Below, piece by piece: positions 8,026-18,203 of a stretch of 64,000 nucleotides of DNA. The position numbers and the translations under genes are program-made. The stretch is from NCBI RefSeq assembly GCF_015547515.1, contig NZ_JADMVE010000004.1, forward strand, positions 413,728 to 477,727, in the 5' to 3' direction. This DNA comes from Eubacterium sp. 1001713B170207_170306_E7 (GTDB taxonomy: Bacteria > Bacillota > Clostridia > Eubacteriales > Eubacteriaceae). The stretch's first letter is position 1. Each line of letters begins with the position of its first letter. The notes under the pieces are model-generated. The model worked only from the letters and a program-made list of their open reading frames with translations, had not been told where the DNA came from and did no database searches.

Positions 8026-8054
8026 AAGGCCGAATCCCGGACGGATTCGGCCTT
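8026..8054. terminator. Terminator after secreted protein gene
   Basis: AAGGCCGAATCC / GGATTCGGCCTT stem of 12 bp with a 5-base loop, directly after the stop of the 8061-8990 gene. T-runs flank both sides. Confidence 0.8.
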
Positions 8055-8060
8055 GATTTT

Positions 8061-8990
8061 TTAATTCAATGTTTTTCTGGACCACAGTGTGACGCCTGCG
8101 ATCATCAGTGTGCATAAAAACAGCGGGATAAGGTCAATCGTATCCTCGATCCCCGTGGACGGCGCTTCAGATGTTTCTGAAATCTCCGGCTGTTCTTCCG
8201 GAGACTGCTCACCCGCAGCATTATCGGCGGTTTCCACAATACCTGCCGCTGACTCCAGCTTTTCCTCACTGTTTACAATGGTCTGCTTGTTAATATTGTC
8301 AGACGCCGTCGATGTGGTAAAGCTCTGGGCCTCATCACTGGTGTTTTCCTCACTGTTGCCAAAGAAAACAGCGCCTGAAATTCCCTCGGCATTTTCCGGC
8401 ATCTGGTAATCCTGGGCATTACCCTCATTGCCAAGGGGTTCGATGGCTGTCACAGCGCCATCCTTGGTTTTAACCATCATGTTGACAGACATGAGCTCAC
8501 TGCCTTCGGCCGGCTCTGTGATCATACGAAAACGGGCCCCTGCCGGTATCACCGCAAGGACCTTGTTGCCAGGGCCGCTGACAATTTCATCCTCCAGCTC
8601 AATGCTGATGGTGCTGTTCAGGGCATTGGAATCCACAAAGACCTCCGCCAGGTTTTCCGGTTCTGCCGGAACCGCTGCTTCATCTTCTGGTTCCTGAACC
8701 GCTGTCTCCGGCGTTGGCGTTTCGTCTTCCGCCTGCTCCGGTGTGCCTGCCGGCGGCTTATCCGCTTCGGTATTTTCCTCCTGCGCCTCTGTCTCCGGCG
8801 TCACTGTCACAGCCGTATCCGGCGTTGCCAGCGGTTCCTGCACAGAGGGTGTTGTCTGAGATTCAACCGTCGTCGACGGCTCTGTTGTCAAGGTCGTTTG
8901 CTTTGGCGTCGTTTCCTCTGCCAAAACAGGGAGGCAAACGAATACCAGTAGGCCCGTCAGGACAAATAACATCTTCTTAATACTGTTCAT
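8061..8990 (-). CDS. Secreted Thr/Pro/Glu-rich surface protein with PxTG-type tail
   Basis: 309 residues. A signal peptide (residues 1-24, hydrophobic core MLFVLTGLLVFVCLPVLA) is followed by about 90 residues rich in T, P, E and A, a typical wall-spanning linker. A middle domain of mixed beta pattern follows (about 110-210), then another acidic linker. The C-terminus has APSTGIED, a 20-residue hydrophobic stretch and the basic end WSRKTLN, resembling a sortase sorting signal though not canonical LPxTG. AGGAGG precedes the ATG and a TATAAT lies upstream. Ligand or role unknown; a histidine kinase gene lies directly upstream on the same strand. Confidence 0.7.
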   Translation of the reverse strand: MNSIKKMLFVLTGLLVFVCLPVLAEETTPKQTTLTTEPSTTVESQTTPSVQEPLATPDTAVTVTPETEAQEENTEADKPPAGTPEQAEDETPTPETAVQEPEDEAAVPAEPENLAEVFVDSNALNSTISIELEDEIVSGPGNKVLAVIPAGARFRMITEPAEGSELMSVNMMVKTKDGAVTAIEPLGNEGNAQDYQMPENAEGISGAVFFGNSEENTSDEAQSFTTSTASDNINKQTIVNSEEKLESAAGIVETADNAAGEQSPEEQPEISETSEAPSTGIEDTIDLIPLFLCTLMIAGVTLWSRKTLN

Positions 8991-9142
8991 TGCTCCTCCT
9001 ATCTTTTTCCTTTTTAAAATTCTTAGTCATTATACCACAAGCCTGTTTTTTTGAAAAGTCATTTAAGCTGATCCTTCTTCCACAGCACAAAAGCACTGTG
9101 TTCCAGAGACCGAAGCGCTGTCTGAAACGCTCCTGAGCATAC

Positions 9143-11155
9143 TTAAAGGGTTTTAAGCCGGATGGTGAAGACCGTTCCCTCACCCATCTCCGATACCGCG
9201 TCGATGGTTCCGCCGTGAGCCTTGATGGTGTACCGGACAATAAAGAGTCCAAGCCCCTGCGAGCCACTGCCCTCACCGCGCGTGGTGAAAAAACGGTCAA
9301 AAATTTTGGGCAGAATATCCGGCGGTATTCCCGCGCCGTTATCTGAAAACCGTATGACTGCCCAGCCCTGCTCCAATGTGAGCTCAACCACAATCCTGCC
9401 ATTCATGGGTGTGAAGCTCATGGCATTATAGAACAGGTTTTCAAACACACGGTAGATCAGTTCCCGATTGCCCATCATCTCGATGGGCTTCCCAGGTTTG
9501 ATCACACTGAAGCCTACACCGTTAGCCTCCGCGTCGGGCCAGTTATTCTCATAAAAGTCATCCAGCAGTCTGCCGAGATCCATTTTCTCTTTTTTCATGA
9601 CAGCCTCATCCTGGCTGGTGAACTCCTGGAGGCTGCGCACCTTTGTCTGTACCTCGTTGGATTTCTGATTGATCACTTCAAGGTAGCGCTGGATTTCATC
9701 GTCCACCTGCACGTTGCCGTATTTCACCAGCTCGATAAAGCCCTGAATGGCTGATACCGGCGCTTTGAGGTCGTGGGCCAGATCCGAGAGAAATTTTTTA
9801 CGCTCGTTCATCAGAGTCGTCAGCTCTCTGGTCCGCGCGGCCACCTCCTCCTCAAGATGCGCTGTGAGGCGCTTGTTTTCATTTAAAACCTGCCGGTAGT
9901 AAAAGACCATCATACCGCCAAAGATCAATACCAGAATAAAACCGCAGTACTCGCTCTGCCAGCCGGTATAGATGGGCTCAAAGGCATTGCTGCTGGTGAT
10001 CTGGACCAGCAGGCTGATACCGAACACCGCGTTGGCCGCCATGAGAAAATAGGCCTTTACCTCCCTCTGCTTAAGGGCCAGAACCGCGGCGGCCATCAGA
10101 TAGACAAAGACCAAAAGCTGGTAAAAATCCAGAAAACCGCCATAGGCACTGACCAGCCAGGGCGCGCCCGGCAGCACCAGCAGGGGCACCACCACCGAGA
10201 CCACACACAGGGTGGCAGAAAGCGGCAGGATGAAAGCCCGGTAGATGCTTTTCCGGCTCACCTGTGATATAATACTGCTGATAGCAACCACACACAGCAG
10301 CATGACGTAGTAGGCGCAGTCCTCAAGGGCATAGAGTGATCCGGTCAGAGGCACGCCGATCCACCGCAGCGGCTGGTAAGCCACGTGCAGCCCAAAGGCC
10401 AGCGTCATGAGGCCATAGTAGAAAAAGAGCCGGTCTCTCTTCGGTGACATCCAGACCACCAGCGTAAAAAGCGCGATGACCAGACTGGCAATACACAAAA
10501 ACGCATAGAACAGCTGATTCATAAAAATCAGGTGGCTGATCTCTGAAGCTTCCCCCAAAATTGGCGGATAATAGATACCGCTGTAATAATGGCTGAAATT
10601 GGCGGTGTTAATGAGAATATCTGTTTCTGCCCCTGCCTCAAAGCTGACGACCGTATTTTTTATATAAGGCTTATAGGCCTGGGGATCGGTAACCCCCAGG
10701 GATTCCACAAGCTCGCCGTTTATCCAGATATCTGCGCTCGAAAAGATTTCCTGAAAGGCGATGCTTAAAACAGCTGGCTGGCCCTCGTTGATAATTTTCA
10801 GATGGTAGGCGCCGGTTCCATAGGGTGAATGCTCACGCCCACCCATGGAGAAATCCGGATATTGACCGATATAGACATATTCTGCCGGCTCAGGCTGCTC
10901 AGATCCATCCGTCGCAAAATCCACCGGATTCAGGTGTTTTCCCTGAAAAAAAGCCCAGCCGTCCACCAGACATAACAGCTTGTCTTTAGAAAGAGTATCC
11001 GCCGTCAGTGTCAGAACGCCGTTCTCTGCCTGAGGCGTGGTCTGGGTGTACTTATTGTCCACCCGGTAGAGCCACTGTATGAGCGCCAGGCACAGGGCCG
11101 CAGAAATGATTAAAATTATCAGCCCGAGTGTAATAGCATTGAATTTCTTTTTCAT
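9143..11155 (-). CDS. Sensor histidine kinase, 7TM-DISM type
   Basis: 670 residues. One N-terminal membrane helix (8-28) leads to an extracellular 7TMR-DISM-type beta-rich domain (about 40-205, with [15 protein letters not shown] and YKPYIKN). Then come seven membrane helices (about 215-410), a coiled coil, HisKA with [18 protein letters not shown] (phospho-acceptor His near 459), and HATPase_c with N, G1 ([10 protein letters not shown]) and G2 ([10 protein letters not shown]) boxes. It would sense an extracellular carbohydrate-like or wall signal and phosphorylate a regulator. The likely partner is the OmpR-type regulator at 12936-13631, beyond a divergent surface-protein gene. The ribosome site is weak. 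Confidence 0.9.
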   Translation of the reverse strand: MKKKFNAITLGLIILIISAALCLALIQWLYRVDNKYTQTTPQAENGVLTLTADTLSKDKLLCLVDGWAFFQGKHLNPVDFATDGSEQPEPAEYVYIGQYPDFSMGGREHSPYGTGAYHLKIINEGQPAVLSIAFQEIFSSADIWINGELVESLGVTDPQAYKPYIKNTVVSFEAGAETDILINTANFSHYYSGIYYPPILGEASEISHLIFMNQLFYAFLCIASLVIALFTLVVWMSPKRDRLFFYYGLMTLAFGLHVAYQPLRWIGVPLTGSLYALEDCAYYVMLLCVVAISSIISQVSRKSIYRAFILPLSATLCVVSVVVPLLVLPGAPWLVSAYGGFLDFYQLLVFVYLMAAAVLALKQREVKAYFLMAANAVFGISLLVQITSSNAFEPIYTGWQSEYCGFILVLIFGGMMVFYYRQVLNENKRLTAHLEEEVAARTRELTTLMNERKKFLSDLAHDLKAPVSAIQGFIELVKYGNVQVDDEIQRYLEVINQKSNEVQTKVRSLQEFTSQDEAVMKKEKMDLGRLLDDFYENNWPDAEANGVGFSVIKPGKPIEMMGNRELIYRVFENLFYNAMSFTPMNGRIVVELTLEQGWAVIRFSDNGAGIPPDILPKIFDRFFTTRGEGSGSQGLGLFIVRYTIKAHGGTIDAVSEMGEGTVFTIRLKTL

Positions 11156-11193
11156 TTTGTCATTCCATTTCGATTATTGATAAGGAGAACCCT

Positions 11194-12918
11194 ATGTCCG
11201 CGATTCGTTCGGTAAAATACTTCATTTTGTTTGTGCTCCTCCTTCTTTTCTTGGGAGCCCTGCCCCGCGAAGCCAGCGCGATGATCCTCGGTCCGACGAC
11301 TCCGCCCGCGGAGGAATCCCCCAGCTGCGACGCCTTTCAGGCCTGGCTGGACGAAAATCAGGATACCGGCGGAACCTATGTGCTGGACGAGGATCTTGTC
11401 ATTACCGACTATCTGAGCGTCTACCTGCCCCAGGTGCCCATCATCATCGAAGCCGGACCACACCACATTTACGTTAAGGATACTGCACTGCTCGAGATCA
11501 TCGGCGGCAATATCACGATCACAGGGGCGGGCGGCGCAGAAGGGCTGATCCGCATATCGCCCATGGGCACCCTTCTCTTTGAAGCCTGCCGCATGACGGC
11601 CGAAAATGGCACTGCGCTCTTTTACGAGGGCGGCGATCCCACAAACTGGTCCATTTATGTTGGAGCCTCACTGAATGGGCCCACCACCATTCAGGCTTAC
11701 GGCGAAAACGCCCGCGGAATTGTCTGCGAACAGCCCGATCCCCTTGTTCTGGCCAACCTGTTCGTCGACACAGACGGTGCGGGCAGCGCCGGGGTTTCCT
11801 CAGTTTCGGATATCTCCATGACAAATTGCAGCGTCACGGCCACAGGCCTCAATGCCGCCTCTGTTATTTCACAGAACGGCAGCGTCACAGGAACTCTGTG
11901 CCGCCTTATACCGGAAGCTCCTCAGTTTTCCTGTGACAATACCCGTTGGGTCATCACCGGGCTCGACCCGCTAAATTTTGTCCTGCGGCCCTTTACCGCT
12001 TTCGAGGAAAGCGGGCTGCCGGATTATGTGACCGTCAGCATCACGAACAGCGAGGATCCATACGACACCGGGCACATTTCGCTGGCTGTCCGCTGGGACC
12101 GGGCCGCCTATGACGCCGGCCTTGAAAAAAACGAGCCTTTTACGCTTTTCGGCACCCTGGAGTCCCGCGATGACATTCTTACCGATACTGCCCGGGTGCC
12201 CACAGCGGCCATCTCCTTTAAAGAGGCCAGTCCCATTAATGACCTGAGCGTCACAACCACGCCCGATGTCCGGATGTGCAGGCTTGCCTTTGATTTTACG
12301 CCACCCGCGGGCGCCTCCTTTGTCAAGCTTCAAAAGTCAGTTGATGACGGCAACAGCTGGATCAGTGAGGATATCACCCAGGCCTACAGTCTGAACGCCG
12401 CGGGTAAAGCCTGTTATGAGGATATTCTCAAAGAACCCGGTGCTGTGCTGTACCGGCTGAAGGTAATCGGTTCAGCCTACGCGGGCTATTCCAACACGGT
12501 CGCCTGTACCTTTGAATCCCTGCCCCTCACCGGAGAGGAGCCTGAGGATATTGACGGCAGCCGCGGCGGCGGCGGAAGAAGCGAGGCCAGCCGTGACCCC
12601 GGCAGCAATATTTTTGAGAACATTCTCCGTTATACACCATTCAGCAGCTCCTCCGGCAGCGGTTCGGACGGTTCGGGGGGCATCGGGAATCTGAACGCTC
12701 CGGTCCCCGCCAGAGGCCCCGATGACATGCTGCGGCAAAACACAGCTTCTTCTGCCACAGGCGCAGACGATTCCTCCGGAGGCCAAAGCCATCCCCAGGC
12801 CTCCACTGCTGCTTACACCGCCTGGGCGGTGCTGGGGCTGCTGCTTGTCCTTTTGTTTTTCATCGGCGCGGTTCTCTGGCTGAATCCTGCCTTCCGTTCC
12901 CGTTTCTTCAAAAAATAA
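11194..12918 (+). CDS. Secreted, membrane-anchored protein of unknown function
   Basis: 574 residues. Signal peptide 1-29 (VKYFILFVLLLLFLGALP). The first half (about 60-250) has repeated short beta segments rich in G, N and T (GGNITITG, ISMTNCSV, NGSVTGTLC), suggesting a beta-helix or pectate-lyase-like fold. The second half includes a fibronectin-type segment, then a Ser/Gly-rich linker (about 450-535), one membrane helix (about 543-565) and a basic end (RSRFFKK). It is anchored with most of the protein outside. It is divergent to the histidine kinase gene with only 38 bases between start codons, and convergent with the response regulator. AAGGAG precedes the ATG. Probably part of the same sensing system; function not recognised. 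Confidence 0.75.
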   Translation: MSAIRSVKYFILFVLLLLFLGALPREASAMILGPTTPPAEESPSCDAFQAWLDENQDTGGTYVLDEDLVITDYLSVYLPQVPIIIEAGPHHIYVKDTALLEIIGGNITITGAGGAEGLIRISPMGTLLFEACRMTAENGTALFYEGGDPTNWSIYVGASLNGPTTIQAYGENARGIVCEQPDPLVLANLFVDTDGAGSAGVSSVSDISMTNCSVTATGLNAASVISQNGSVTGTLCRLIPEAPQFSCDNTRWVITGLDPLNFVLRPFTAFEESGLPDYVTVSITNSEDPYDTGHISLAVRWDRAAYDAGLEKNEPFTLFGTLESRDDILTDTARVPTAAISFKEASPINDLSVTTTPDVRMCRLAFDFTPPAGASFVKLQKSVDDGNSWISEDITQAYSLNAAGKACYEDILKEPGAVLYRLKVIGSAYAGYSNTVACTFESLPLTGEEPEDIDGSRGGGGRSEASRDPGSNIFENILRYTPFSSSSGSGSDGSGGIGNLNAPVPARGPDDMLRQNTASSATGADDSSGGQSHPQASTAAYTAWAVLGLLLVLLFFIGAVLWLNPAFRSRFFKK

Positions 12919-12922
12919 GTTT

Positions 12923-12950
12923 AAAGCTGAGGCCTCTACACCTCAGCTTT
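12923..12950. terminator. Bidirectional terminator overlapping regulator 3' end
   Basis: AAAGCTGAGG / CCTCAGCTTT stem of 10 bp followed by T-run on the plus strand. It serves the surface protein gene, and its right arm encodes the last codons (KKAEV) of the minus-strand response regulator. Confidence 0.85.
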
Positions 12951-13631
12951 TTTTGTCGCCACAAATTTATAACCTTTTCCCCAGACCGTCTGAATATACT
13001 GGTGTTCCTTTGAAAAGGAATTGAGTTTTCTCCTGATCTGCGCCACATGAACCTGAACCGTGTGCGCGTTTCCCAGATCGGGCAGCTTCCATACTCTTTC
13101 AAAAATATTTCTCTGGGAAAATACCTGATTCTCATGATTCGCCAGAAAAAACAGGATGTCAAACTCCGCCGCAGTCAGTGAAATCGTCTCACCCTCATAG
13201 GATACGCTCCGCGCCGCCTCGTTGATGCTCAGCTTTCCAAAATCCAGGGCTTCGCAGCATTTTGTTATGCCCTCCTGCTGGCGTATGCGCGCGCAGATAC
13301 GCAGCTCAAGCTCTCTCAGGCTGAAGGGCTTGATGACATAATCATCGCCGCCGGAAACAAAGCCGTTAATCCGCTTGTCCTCCTCTGCGTAGTTTGACAC
13401 AAAAATAATCGGGACATTCGTACGTTTTTTTACTGCTTCACACACCTCAAAGCCATCCATATCCGGCAGCGCCACATCCAGCACAATGCAGTCCAGGGGA
13501 ATGTGCGCCGCTGTTTTCAGGCACTCTCCGGCGTTTGGGGCCGTATAAACCTTATAGCCTCGGCCTGTAAAATAAATCCGCGTTACTTCCAGTATCGAAG
13601 CATCGTCGTCTACTATCAATATATTATACAT
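12936..13631 (-). CDS. OmpR-family response regulator
   Basis: 231 residues. Receiver domain 1-115 with the acidic pocket DDD (8-10), phospho-acceptor Asp in IVLDVALPDMDG (about 52), and the switch lysine in VIKPFS. A Trans_reg_C winged helix fills about 140-228 (LTAAEFDILFFLANH, HTVQVHVAQIRRKL, IQTVWGKGYKF). It is a DNA-binding transcription regulator, most likely partner of the 7TM histidine kinase at 9143-11155, although a divergent gene lies between them. CAGGAG precedes the ATG and a TATAAT lies about 25 bases further up. Confidence 0.92.
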   Translation of the reverse strand: MYNILIVDDDASILEVTRIYFTGRGYKVYTAPNAGECLKTAAHIPLDCIVLDVALPDMDGFEVCEAVKKRTNVPIIFVSNYAEEDKRINGFVSGGDDYVIKPFSLRELELRICARIRQQEGITKCCEALDFGKLSINEAARSVSYEGETISLTAAEFDILFFLANHENQVFSQRNIFERVWKLPDLGNAHTVQVHVAQIRRKLNSFSKEHQYIQTVWGKGYKFVATKKAEV

Positions 13632-13701
13632 TTTGCTCTCTCCTGCCTAAGCTCCAATAAAGCCATTATACATAAAAATGTCCCTTTTGAAAACTAAAAA
13701 A

Positions 13702-13733
13702 GCGGGATATTAAGTTTTTACTTAATATCCCGC
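13702..13733. terminator. groESL terminator
   Basis: Perfect 13-bp stem GCGGGATATTAAG / CTTAATATCCCGC with a 6-base loop and six T on the minus strand, about 40 bases after groEL. Confidence 0.92.
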
Positions 13734-13773
13734 CTGTTTTAAAATCATATCATTCTATTTATATTGGTTTTTA

Positions 13774-15429
<1,656 letters not shown>

Positions 15430-15451
15430 CTATTAAATGTGGTTTTCTGAA

Positions 15452-15736
15452 TTATTCAACAATTGCTAAGATGTCAGACTGTTTCAAAATCAAGAATTCT
15501 TCTTCACCGACCTTTACTTCAGAGCCAGCGTATTTAGAATAAATAACTTCGTCGCCTTCCTTGACATCCAACGGCACTTTTTTGCCATCTACGATTTCGC
15601 CGGAGCCTACAGCGACAACGGTTCCCTGCTGTGGTTTTTCCTGTGCAGAACCTGGTAACACAATACCGCTAGAAGTCGTTACTTCTTCTTCTTTAACTTT
15701 GATTACAACCTTGTCTCCCAATGGTTTTAAACTCAT
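15452..15736 (-). CDS. groES: Co-chaperonin GroES (Hsp10)
   Basis: 94 residues from the ATG at 15736. The frame opens at 15751, but GGAGG lies in that extension 8 bases before the second ATG, so [10 protein letters not shown] is the true start and matches the family. The mobile-loop region [20 protein letters not shown] and the C-terminal [10 protein letters not shown] are typical. It caps GroEL. First gene of the CIRCE-regulated operon. Confidence 0.97.
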   Translation of the reverse strand: MSLKPLGDKVVIKVKEEEVTTSSGIVLPGSAQEKPQQGTVVAVGSGEIVDGKKVPLDVKEGDEVIYSKYAGSEVKVGEEEFLILKQSDILAIVE

Positions 15737-15787
15737 TTTTGATTCCTCCATTTTTAATGATTTATGATTTTTATTATTTTCTTCTTG

Positions 15788-15821
15788 TTAGCACTCATTA
15801 CCTCTGAGTGCTAACATTATA
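15788..15821 (-). promoter_or_regulatory. CIRCE operator and groESL -10 box
   Basis: TTAGCACTC-N9-GAGTGCTAA at 15788-15814 is a perfect CIRCE element, the site of the HrcA heat-shock repressor. A minus-strand TATAAT (15816-15821) abuts it, so HrcA would cover the transcription start. Confidence 0.97.
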
Positions 15822-15942
15822 TTAAACCATTCTCTCAAAATTTGCAAGACCTTTTTAATAAATTTAATGACTTTTTTCAGGATTTCAGGATTGTTTAATA
15901 TTTTTTTGCAAATAATCTTCTTTCAGGCACTTCCAGACTGCA

Positions 15943-16737
15943 TTATTCCTGCTGCCACCTAAAAACAGCCAGCCGGTTGTTGAGCTTTGCACTTAGAATA
16001 CCGATAATTTTACTGATCAGCGTCGATTTCCTCAGCTGTTCCGCAAAACTCTTTTCACTGATCAGCTTTATTTTAGCGTCCAGCGCCTCAAATTCCCTTC
16101 CGGATTTTGTGCCCCATCCAAACTTAGCGTCGGTGTGCTTGACGGTTTCGTGCTTTTTCTCATCCATCATGGACGGATTCATCATTTCCACCACGAGGAA
16201 TCCCTTATCAAAAAATGTGGTCAGATTATTGATAATTGTCTTAGTCTGTTCCCTGCTGAAATACATAAACAATCCCTCCGCAATAACAATCACAGGGTTT
16301 GTGCCCGCCGCTGTTTTTACCGCCTCTATCCAATCTGTATCAATGACGCTTGCGCCGATCATTCTGCGGCGCTTCGTTTCCTCATACACGCTTTTCCTCA
16401 CCTTTATTGAAGCTGGAAGGTCCACGTCAAACCAGATCGTCCGCCCGTTATCTACCCTCTGGAATCGGTCGTCCAGACCGCACCCCATATTTACACATAC
16501 GCCGTCAGGATATTTTTTCAGCAGCTTTTCAACTGCGTTATCAAACATAATCGTTCTGGCGATTACACATTCATGGGTAAACAGCTTGTCGTAATCCTTT
16601 GTGTCAATATCAAGCATCCTGATGATTTCCACTGCTTTTTCATCTCTGATGCGGGGATGCTTCCTCAATGTTTCGCTCGCCCTGTTTGAAAGCGGAATCA
16701 GCGCTGTTACCCCGACATCACCTAACTGTAGTTCCAT
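15943..16737 (-). CDS. Class I SAM-dependent methyltransferase (LCM/TcmP-like)
   Basis: 264 residues. SAM-binding motif I is VCVNMGCGLDDRF (about 81-93), followed by IWFDVDLP, VIDTDWI and VIVIAEGLFMYFS, the pattern of leucine-carboxyl-methyltransferase/TcmP-like enzymes (PF04072). In bacteria these methylate small molecules, often in secondary metabolism; the substrate is unknown here. GGAGG precedes the ATG by 9 bases. It is a single gene, with a perfect 16-bp palindrome about 65 bases upstream that is probably a repressor site. Confidence 0.8.
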   Translation of the reverse strand: MELQLGDVGVTALIPLSNRASETLRKHPRIRDEKAVEIIRMLDIDTKDYDKLFTHECVIARTIMFDNAVEKLLKKYPDGVCVNMGCGLDDRFQRVDNGRTIWFDVDLPASIKVRKSVYEETKRRRMIGASVIDTDWIEAVKTAAGTNPVIVIAEGLFMYFSREQTKTIINNLTTFFDKGFLVVEMMNPSMMDEKKHETVKHTDAKFGWGTKSGREFEALDAKIKLISEKSFAEQLRKSTLISKIIGILSAKLNNRLAVFRWQQE

Positions 16738-16802
16738 TACAAGCTACCTCCAAATTGAAATTAGTCATATCAGTATTCTTTCTGGTTATCCTTATTTAAA
16801 AA

Positions 16803-16818
16803 GTTAGTTTAAACTAAC
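16803..16818. promoter_or_regulatory. 16-bp palindrome upstream of methyltransferase
   Basis: GTTAGTTTAAACTAAC is perfectly symmetric and lies upstream of the methyltransferase start in the expected promoter zone. This resembles a TetR- or MarR-type operator. No matching regulator gene is adjacent. Confidence 0.5.
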
Positions 16819-16914
16819 CAAAGAATATCATTGAAGCAGCCATCTGTCAAGATAATCCTGCGCTGCCTTTATCTTCCTGATTATTTCAATCCAAAGTCAG
16901 GAATATCTCAAATA

Positions 16915-16950
16915 AAAAAGCACAAATGCCTGTCAAGCATCTGCGCATTT
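16915..16950 (-). terminator. Probable terminator of DJ-1/PfpI gene
   Basis: Imperfect hairpin GCGCAGATGC...GCATTTGTGC followed on the minus strand by six T, about 35 bases after the gene's stop. Confidence 0.5.
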
Positions 16951-16983
16951 TTACTAAGACGTTCTGTATCCTCACCATAAACA

Positions 16984-17685
16984 TCATAACCGGGTCTGGC
17001 CCTCGCCTAAGCTTTTCAGCAGGCATTTTGCCACAGCCTGTCCCGACATGGGATTCTGCCCTGTTATCAGGTGACCGTCCTGTACCGCAAAAGAACTAAA
17101 AGCGCGTTTCTTCACAAATTTTGCTCCGCGCTTCCTGGCCTCTTTCTCAGTACCAAAAGGCACCAATCTGTTTTTTCCGCTCAGAATTTCTTCCGTTTCT
17201 GTAAAGCCAGTAATGGTTTTACCCGATATGAGATAGTTGCCATCTGAATTTTTTATATTCAAAAGCCCTGCCAATCCATGGCACACAGAGGTTACATAAC
17301 CGCCTGCTTCGTAAATCTCCCGGCTGATTGCCTGCAAAGCTTTATTATCCGGGAAATCCCAGACCACCCCATGGCCGCCTGTATAGTAGATCGCCGTATA
17401 ATCGGAAGCATTGATATCCGATGGCTCAAGGGATTGTGCCAGTGCCCTGTTCTGGAAATCCTCTGAATTATAAAAAGCAAACACGTCCGCATTGACATAA
17501 GCGTTTTTCAGACTGCGAGGGTCGATTGGCACATAGCCTCCCCTCGGGCTGACATAATCAATTCCATAACCAGCACGTACCAGCTCCTTCACAAACTCAG
17601 TCGCTTCGGACAGCCATAGGCCAGTTGCCTCATTTTTTGCTCCATATTTTGCTGTATTGGTCAAAACTACTAAGATCTTTTTCAT
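16984..17685 (-). CDS. DJ-1/PfpI family protein (Hsp31-like)
   Basis: 233 residues. The class I glutamine amidotransferase-like fold is shown by the YYTGGHGVVWDFPD segment and the nucleophile elbow VTSVCHGLAGLL (Cys about 138). The order glutamate (GYVP region), Cys and His resembles Hsp31-type glyoxalase III / deglycase proteins, which detoxify methylglyoxal or protect proteins. Soluble and cytoplasmic. The start at 17685 is ATG preceded by GGAGGC. It is a single gene. Confidence 0.85.
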   Translation of the reverse strand: MKKILVVLTNTAKYGAKNEATGLWLSEATEFVKELVRAGYGIDYVSPRGGYVPIDPRSLKNAYVNADVFAFYNSEDFQNRALAQSLEPSDINASDYTAIYYTGGHGVVWDFPDNKALQAISREIYEAGGYVTSVCHGLAGLLNIKNSDGNYLISGKTITGFTETEEILSGKNRLVPFGTEKEARKRGAKFVKKRAFSSFAVQDGHLITGQNPMSGQAVAKCLLKSLGEGQTRL

Positions 17686-17759
17686 TTTTGCCTCCGTTAC
17701 ATCGCAAGTTCTAGTGGATCACTGCAACTTATATACCTTTTTAGATAAAATCTAAACAT

Positions 17760-17900
17760 CTAATCAGGCCGCCTGCAGACCACCAGATCACTTTTCAGAT
17801 TACGCCTGCCATAAATATGAAAAAGCAGTTCTCGCTCAATACCGATTGAAAGCTTCTGGTCACTGGCATCATAATAATCAATGCTGGTGCATCTTGACAA
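17760..17900 (-). pseudogene. Possible remnant of a coding gene
   Basis: A 46-codon minus-strand frame has protein-like composition (SIDYYDASDQKLSIGIERE, LLFHIYGRRNLKSDLVV), but only a TTG start without a ribosome site. It may be the tail of a decayed gene. No family recognised. Confidence 0.25.
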
Positions 17901-18134
17901 ACTGACTCATAGATAAAAACAAAATTTTTAATACAGCTTCTTTATTTTAGTAATATTTTCTTTTTTACGTAAAATAGACAAATTATTTTACACTTTTCTT
18001 CAAAACATAGCCTACTCGGAAGACATAAACTGTATATTTTTTTGTCACTGACAATTACCTTTACGCTTTTTATTCTTTTTACGCTTGGCAACGCTTTAAA
18101 ACAGACTAAATACTCCAAATTTTCATATTATTTT

Positions 18135-18150
18135 TGGCATATTCCTTGCT
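18135..18150 (+). promoter_or_regulatory. Sigma-54 (RpoN) -24/-12 promoter
   Basis: TGGCATATTCCTTGCT matches the -24/-12 consensus: GG at 18136 and GC at 18148 with the required 10 bases between. It is 54 bases upstream of the MttB-like start. The sigma-54 activator gene at 20966-22390 in the same locus supports it. Confidence 0.85.
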
Positions 18151-18203
18151 TTATATAAACATAAAGTAAATGGCGCCATACAAAATTATTGAGGAGAATA
18201 TCG

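Larger units (their letters stand above)
17686..18203. other. Intergenic region with sigma-54 promoter and repeats
   Basis: Mostly AT-rich. The right third holds the sigma-54 promoter of the MttB-like gene. Upstream of it are a perfect palindrome TTTTACGTAAAA (17963-17974) and two direct repeats TTTACGCTT (18060-18068, 18078-18086), which are candidates for the enhancer sites of the regulator. A possible gene remnant lies at 17760-17900. Confidence 0.5.

Noticed and set aside
12520..12560. LPLTG string in the 574-aa secreted protein as a sortase signal
   Set aside because: It is about 130 residues from the C-terminus and followed by a Ser/Gly linker, not by a membrane helix; the protein has its own C-terminal helix.
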